Shown piece after piece: positions 6,658-7,462 of a stretch of 7,462 nt of DNA. The notes under the pieces are model-generated. The model saw only the letters and a list, made by a program, of their open reading frames with translations. It did no database searches and was not told the DNA's origin. Position 1 is the first letter of the stretch. Every line of letters begins with the position of its first letter. The position numbers and the translations under genes were made by a program. This DNA comes from Holophaga sp. (GTDB taxonomy: Bacteria; Acidobacteriota; Holophagae; Holophagales; Holophagaceae). The stretch is taken from positions 1 to 7,462 of the forward strand of contig JAUYES010000206.1 in NCBI GenBank assembly GCA_030691225.1. The letters are read 5' to 3'.

Positions 6658-6676
6658 TTCCACAGGGTTTTCCACA
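6658..6676. repeat. direct repeat TTCCACA in the pyk/fis-like intergenic region
   Basis: TTCCACA occurs at 6658-6664 and 6670-6676, a 12-bp period close to one helical turn. The second copy, read as TTTTCCACA (6668-6676), differs from the DnaA-box consensus TTATCCACA at one position; the first is a poor match. It lies between the divergent pyk and fis-like starts, where a regulator could act on both. Confidence 0.3.
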
Positions 6677-6696
6677 ACAAGGGAAGGGATATCGTC

Positions 6697-6993
6697 GTGA
6701 AATGGGACTTCGTAACTCAATTCTTCAATGCTACCTTCGTCCCTCACCCTTTTTGGAATGGATCTCCGATGCGCAGGCAGTTGCAAGAACTCGTTGCCGA
6801 AATGGTGAGGAAAGAGATTCCTTTGGAGCTCGCCAAACGGGAGTTCGAGCGGGCCTACCTTTTGCAAATTGTGGAAGCCCACGAAGGCAACCAGAGCGCT
6901 GCAGCGCGGGCGCTGGGCATCCATCGCAATACGCTCTCCAAGAAGCTGGAGCCCATGCTGGTCACGCTGCGGTATCCTGAAGTCCACTGCTGA
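6697..6993 (+). CDS. small Fis-type helix-turn-helix DNA-binding protein
   Basis: A 98-residue protein whose residues about 44-85 match the Fis/NtrC C-terminal DNA-binding domain (HTH_8): a helix around FERAYLLQIVEAHEGN, then the helix-turn-helix QSAAARALGIHRNTLSKKLE. There is no receiver or AAA+ domain, so it is a stand-alone DNA-binding protein, likely dimeric like Fis. Its targets are unknown. I start it at GTG 6697, preceded by a GGAAGGG-type site 8 nt away. ATG 6769 is a serious alternative: it gives 74 residues beginning MRRQLQELVAEM, exactly at the conserved part. The extra 24 residues (with WDF, FFN, PFW) look protein-like but have lower GC at third positions. The gene is divergent from pyk and 68 bp upstream of gapA, which suggests a local regulator of these genes. 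Confidence 0.82.
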   Translation: MKWDFVTQFFNATFVPHPFWNGSPMRRQLQELVAEMVRKEIPLELAKREFERAYLLQIVEAHEGNQSAAARALGIHRNTLSKKLEPMLVTLRYPEVHC

Positions 6994-7000
6994 GGATACC
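6971..7000. repeat. 8-bp inverted repeat across the stop codon of the fis-like gene
   Basis: GGTATCCT (6971-6978) and AGGATACC (6993-7000) are exact reverse complements separated by 14 bp. The TGA stop at 6991-6993 overlaps the second arm. There is no following T-tract, so it is not a standard terminator; an operator or an mRNA 3'-end hairpin are the alternatives. Confidence 0.55.
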
Positions 7001-7030
7001 CACACGGCTACGAAGACTCGTTTTCGTCTA

Positions 7031-7040
7031 GGGAATTCCC
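7031..7040. promoter_or_regulatory. perfect 10-bp palindrome upstream of gapA
   Basis: GGGAATTCCC is a perfect palindrome 21 bp before the gapA start, in the 68-bp gap after the fis-like gene. Its placement suits an operator or a leader-mRNA element, but no factor is known from the sequence, and a 10-bp palindrome may be chance. Confidence 0.3.
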
Positions 7041-7061
7041 GGCACCTTGACGGAGGGTCCC

Positions 7062-7462
7062 ATGACCAAGATTGGCATCAACGGCTTCGGGCGCATCGGG
7101 CGCATGGTGTTTCGCGCCGCCATCCAGGACTTTCCTGACCTAGAAATCGTTGGCATCAACGATTTGCTCGAGCCCGAGTACCTGGCCTACATGCTCCAGT
7201 TCGACTCCGTGCATGGTCGCTTCAAGGGCGATATTAAAGTCGAAGGCACGAACCTCATCGTCAATGGCAAAACGATTCGTTTAACCGCCATCAAGAATCC
7301 CGCCGAATTGAAGTGGAATGAAATCGGTGCCGAAATCGTGGTGGATGCCACGGGCCTCTTCCTCACCAAGGAAAGCTGCGAGGCGCATATTACGGCTGGT
7401 GCGAAAAAAGTCATTCAGAGTGCGCCCAGCAAAGACGACACGCCCATGTTCGTGTATGGCGT
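7062..7462 (+). CDS. gapA: type I glyceraldehyde-3-phosphate dehydrogenase, 5' part
   Basis: The first 133 codons of a GAPDH; the gene continues past the right edge. The enzyme converts glyceraldehyde 3-phosphate, phosphate and NAD+ to 1,3-bisphosphoglycerate in glycolysis (and the reverse). The N-terminal Rossmann motif [10 protein letters not shown] (residues 5-14) is intact, and Asp34 in [10 protein letters not shown] is the residue that favours NAD+ over NADP+. [31 protein letters not shown] and [14 protein letters not shown] are all typical of the family. The catalytic Cys lies beyond the window. The start is fixed by GGAGG (7052-7056), 5 nt from the ATG. It may be co-transcribed with the fis-like gene 68 bp upstream, or have its own promoter in that gap; I see no clear -35/-10 pair there. 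Confidence 0.96.
   Translation, partial: MTKIGINGFGRIGRMVFRAAIQDFPDLEIVGINDLLEPEYLAYMLQFDSVHGRFKGDIKVEGTNLIVNGKTIRLTAIKNPAELKWNEIGAEIVVDATGLFLTKESCEAHITAGAKKVIQSAPSKDDTPMFVYG

Noticed and set aside
5982..6980. 332-residue plus-strand frame opposite pyk, running into the fis-like gene
   Set aside because: It is antisense to conserved pyruvate kinase motifs and has no recognisable domain.

Overview
The window is GC-rich (roughly 60%) bacterial chromosome with dense, conventional protein genes, mostly with clear Shine-Dalgarno sites. Gene content (RecO, pyruvate kinase with a divergent small Fis-type HTH protein, type I GAPDH, a DUF6485-like cysteine protein, a secreted transglutaminase-like protein) and protein style suggest Acidobacteriota, perhaps Holophagae (Geothrix/Holophaga-like). 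That placement is an inference from recall of similar proteins, not a computed result.

Layout. Positions 1-133 hold the 5' end of a minus-strand gene of unknown function that leaves the window, preceded by a leader and a weak promoter candidate. recO (379-1122, minus) is divergent from a probable two-gene plus-strand operon: a secreted transglutaminase-like protein (1212-2969) and, 13 bp later, a short aldehyde dehydrogenase (2983-4311). A 491-bp non-coding stretch (4312-4802) follows, between convergent units. It holds a pair of 28-bp near-perfect inverted repeats about 170 bp apart, each made of three 10-bp units.

On the minus strand, reading from right to left, come pyruvate kinase (6631-5213), a DUF6485-like cysteine-rich protein (5169-4972) and a 55-residue glycine-rich membrane protein (4970-4803). 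They are closely spaced, and the last two are linked by a TGA-A-ATG junction. Divergent from pyk is a small Fis-type DNA-binding protein (6697-6993, plus). It is followed after 68 bp by the start of gapA (7062 to the window end).

How the genes fit together. The right half is a lower-glycolysis neighbourhood: pyk and gapA sit on either side of a small DNA-binding protein, and two dyad-symmetric sequences lie between the fis-like gene and gapA. This makes a local regulator of glycolytic genes a reasonable hypothesis. I found no defence system, CRISPR array, prophage or complete insertion sequence. The most unusual items are the inverted-repeat element and the uncharacterised small proteins downstream of pyk.
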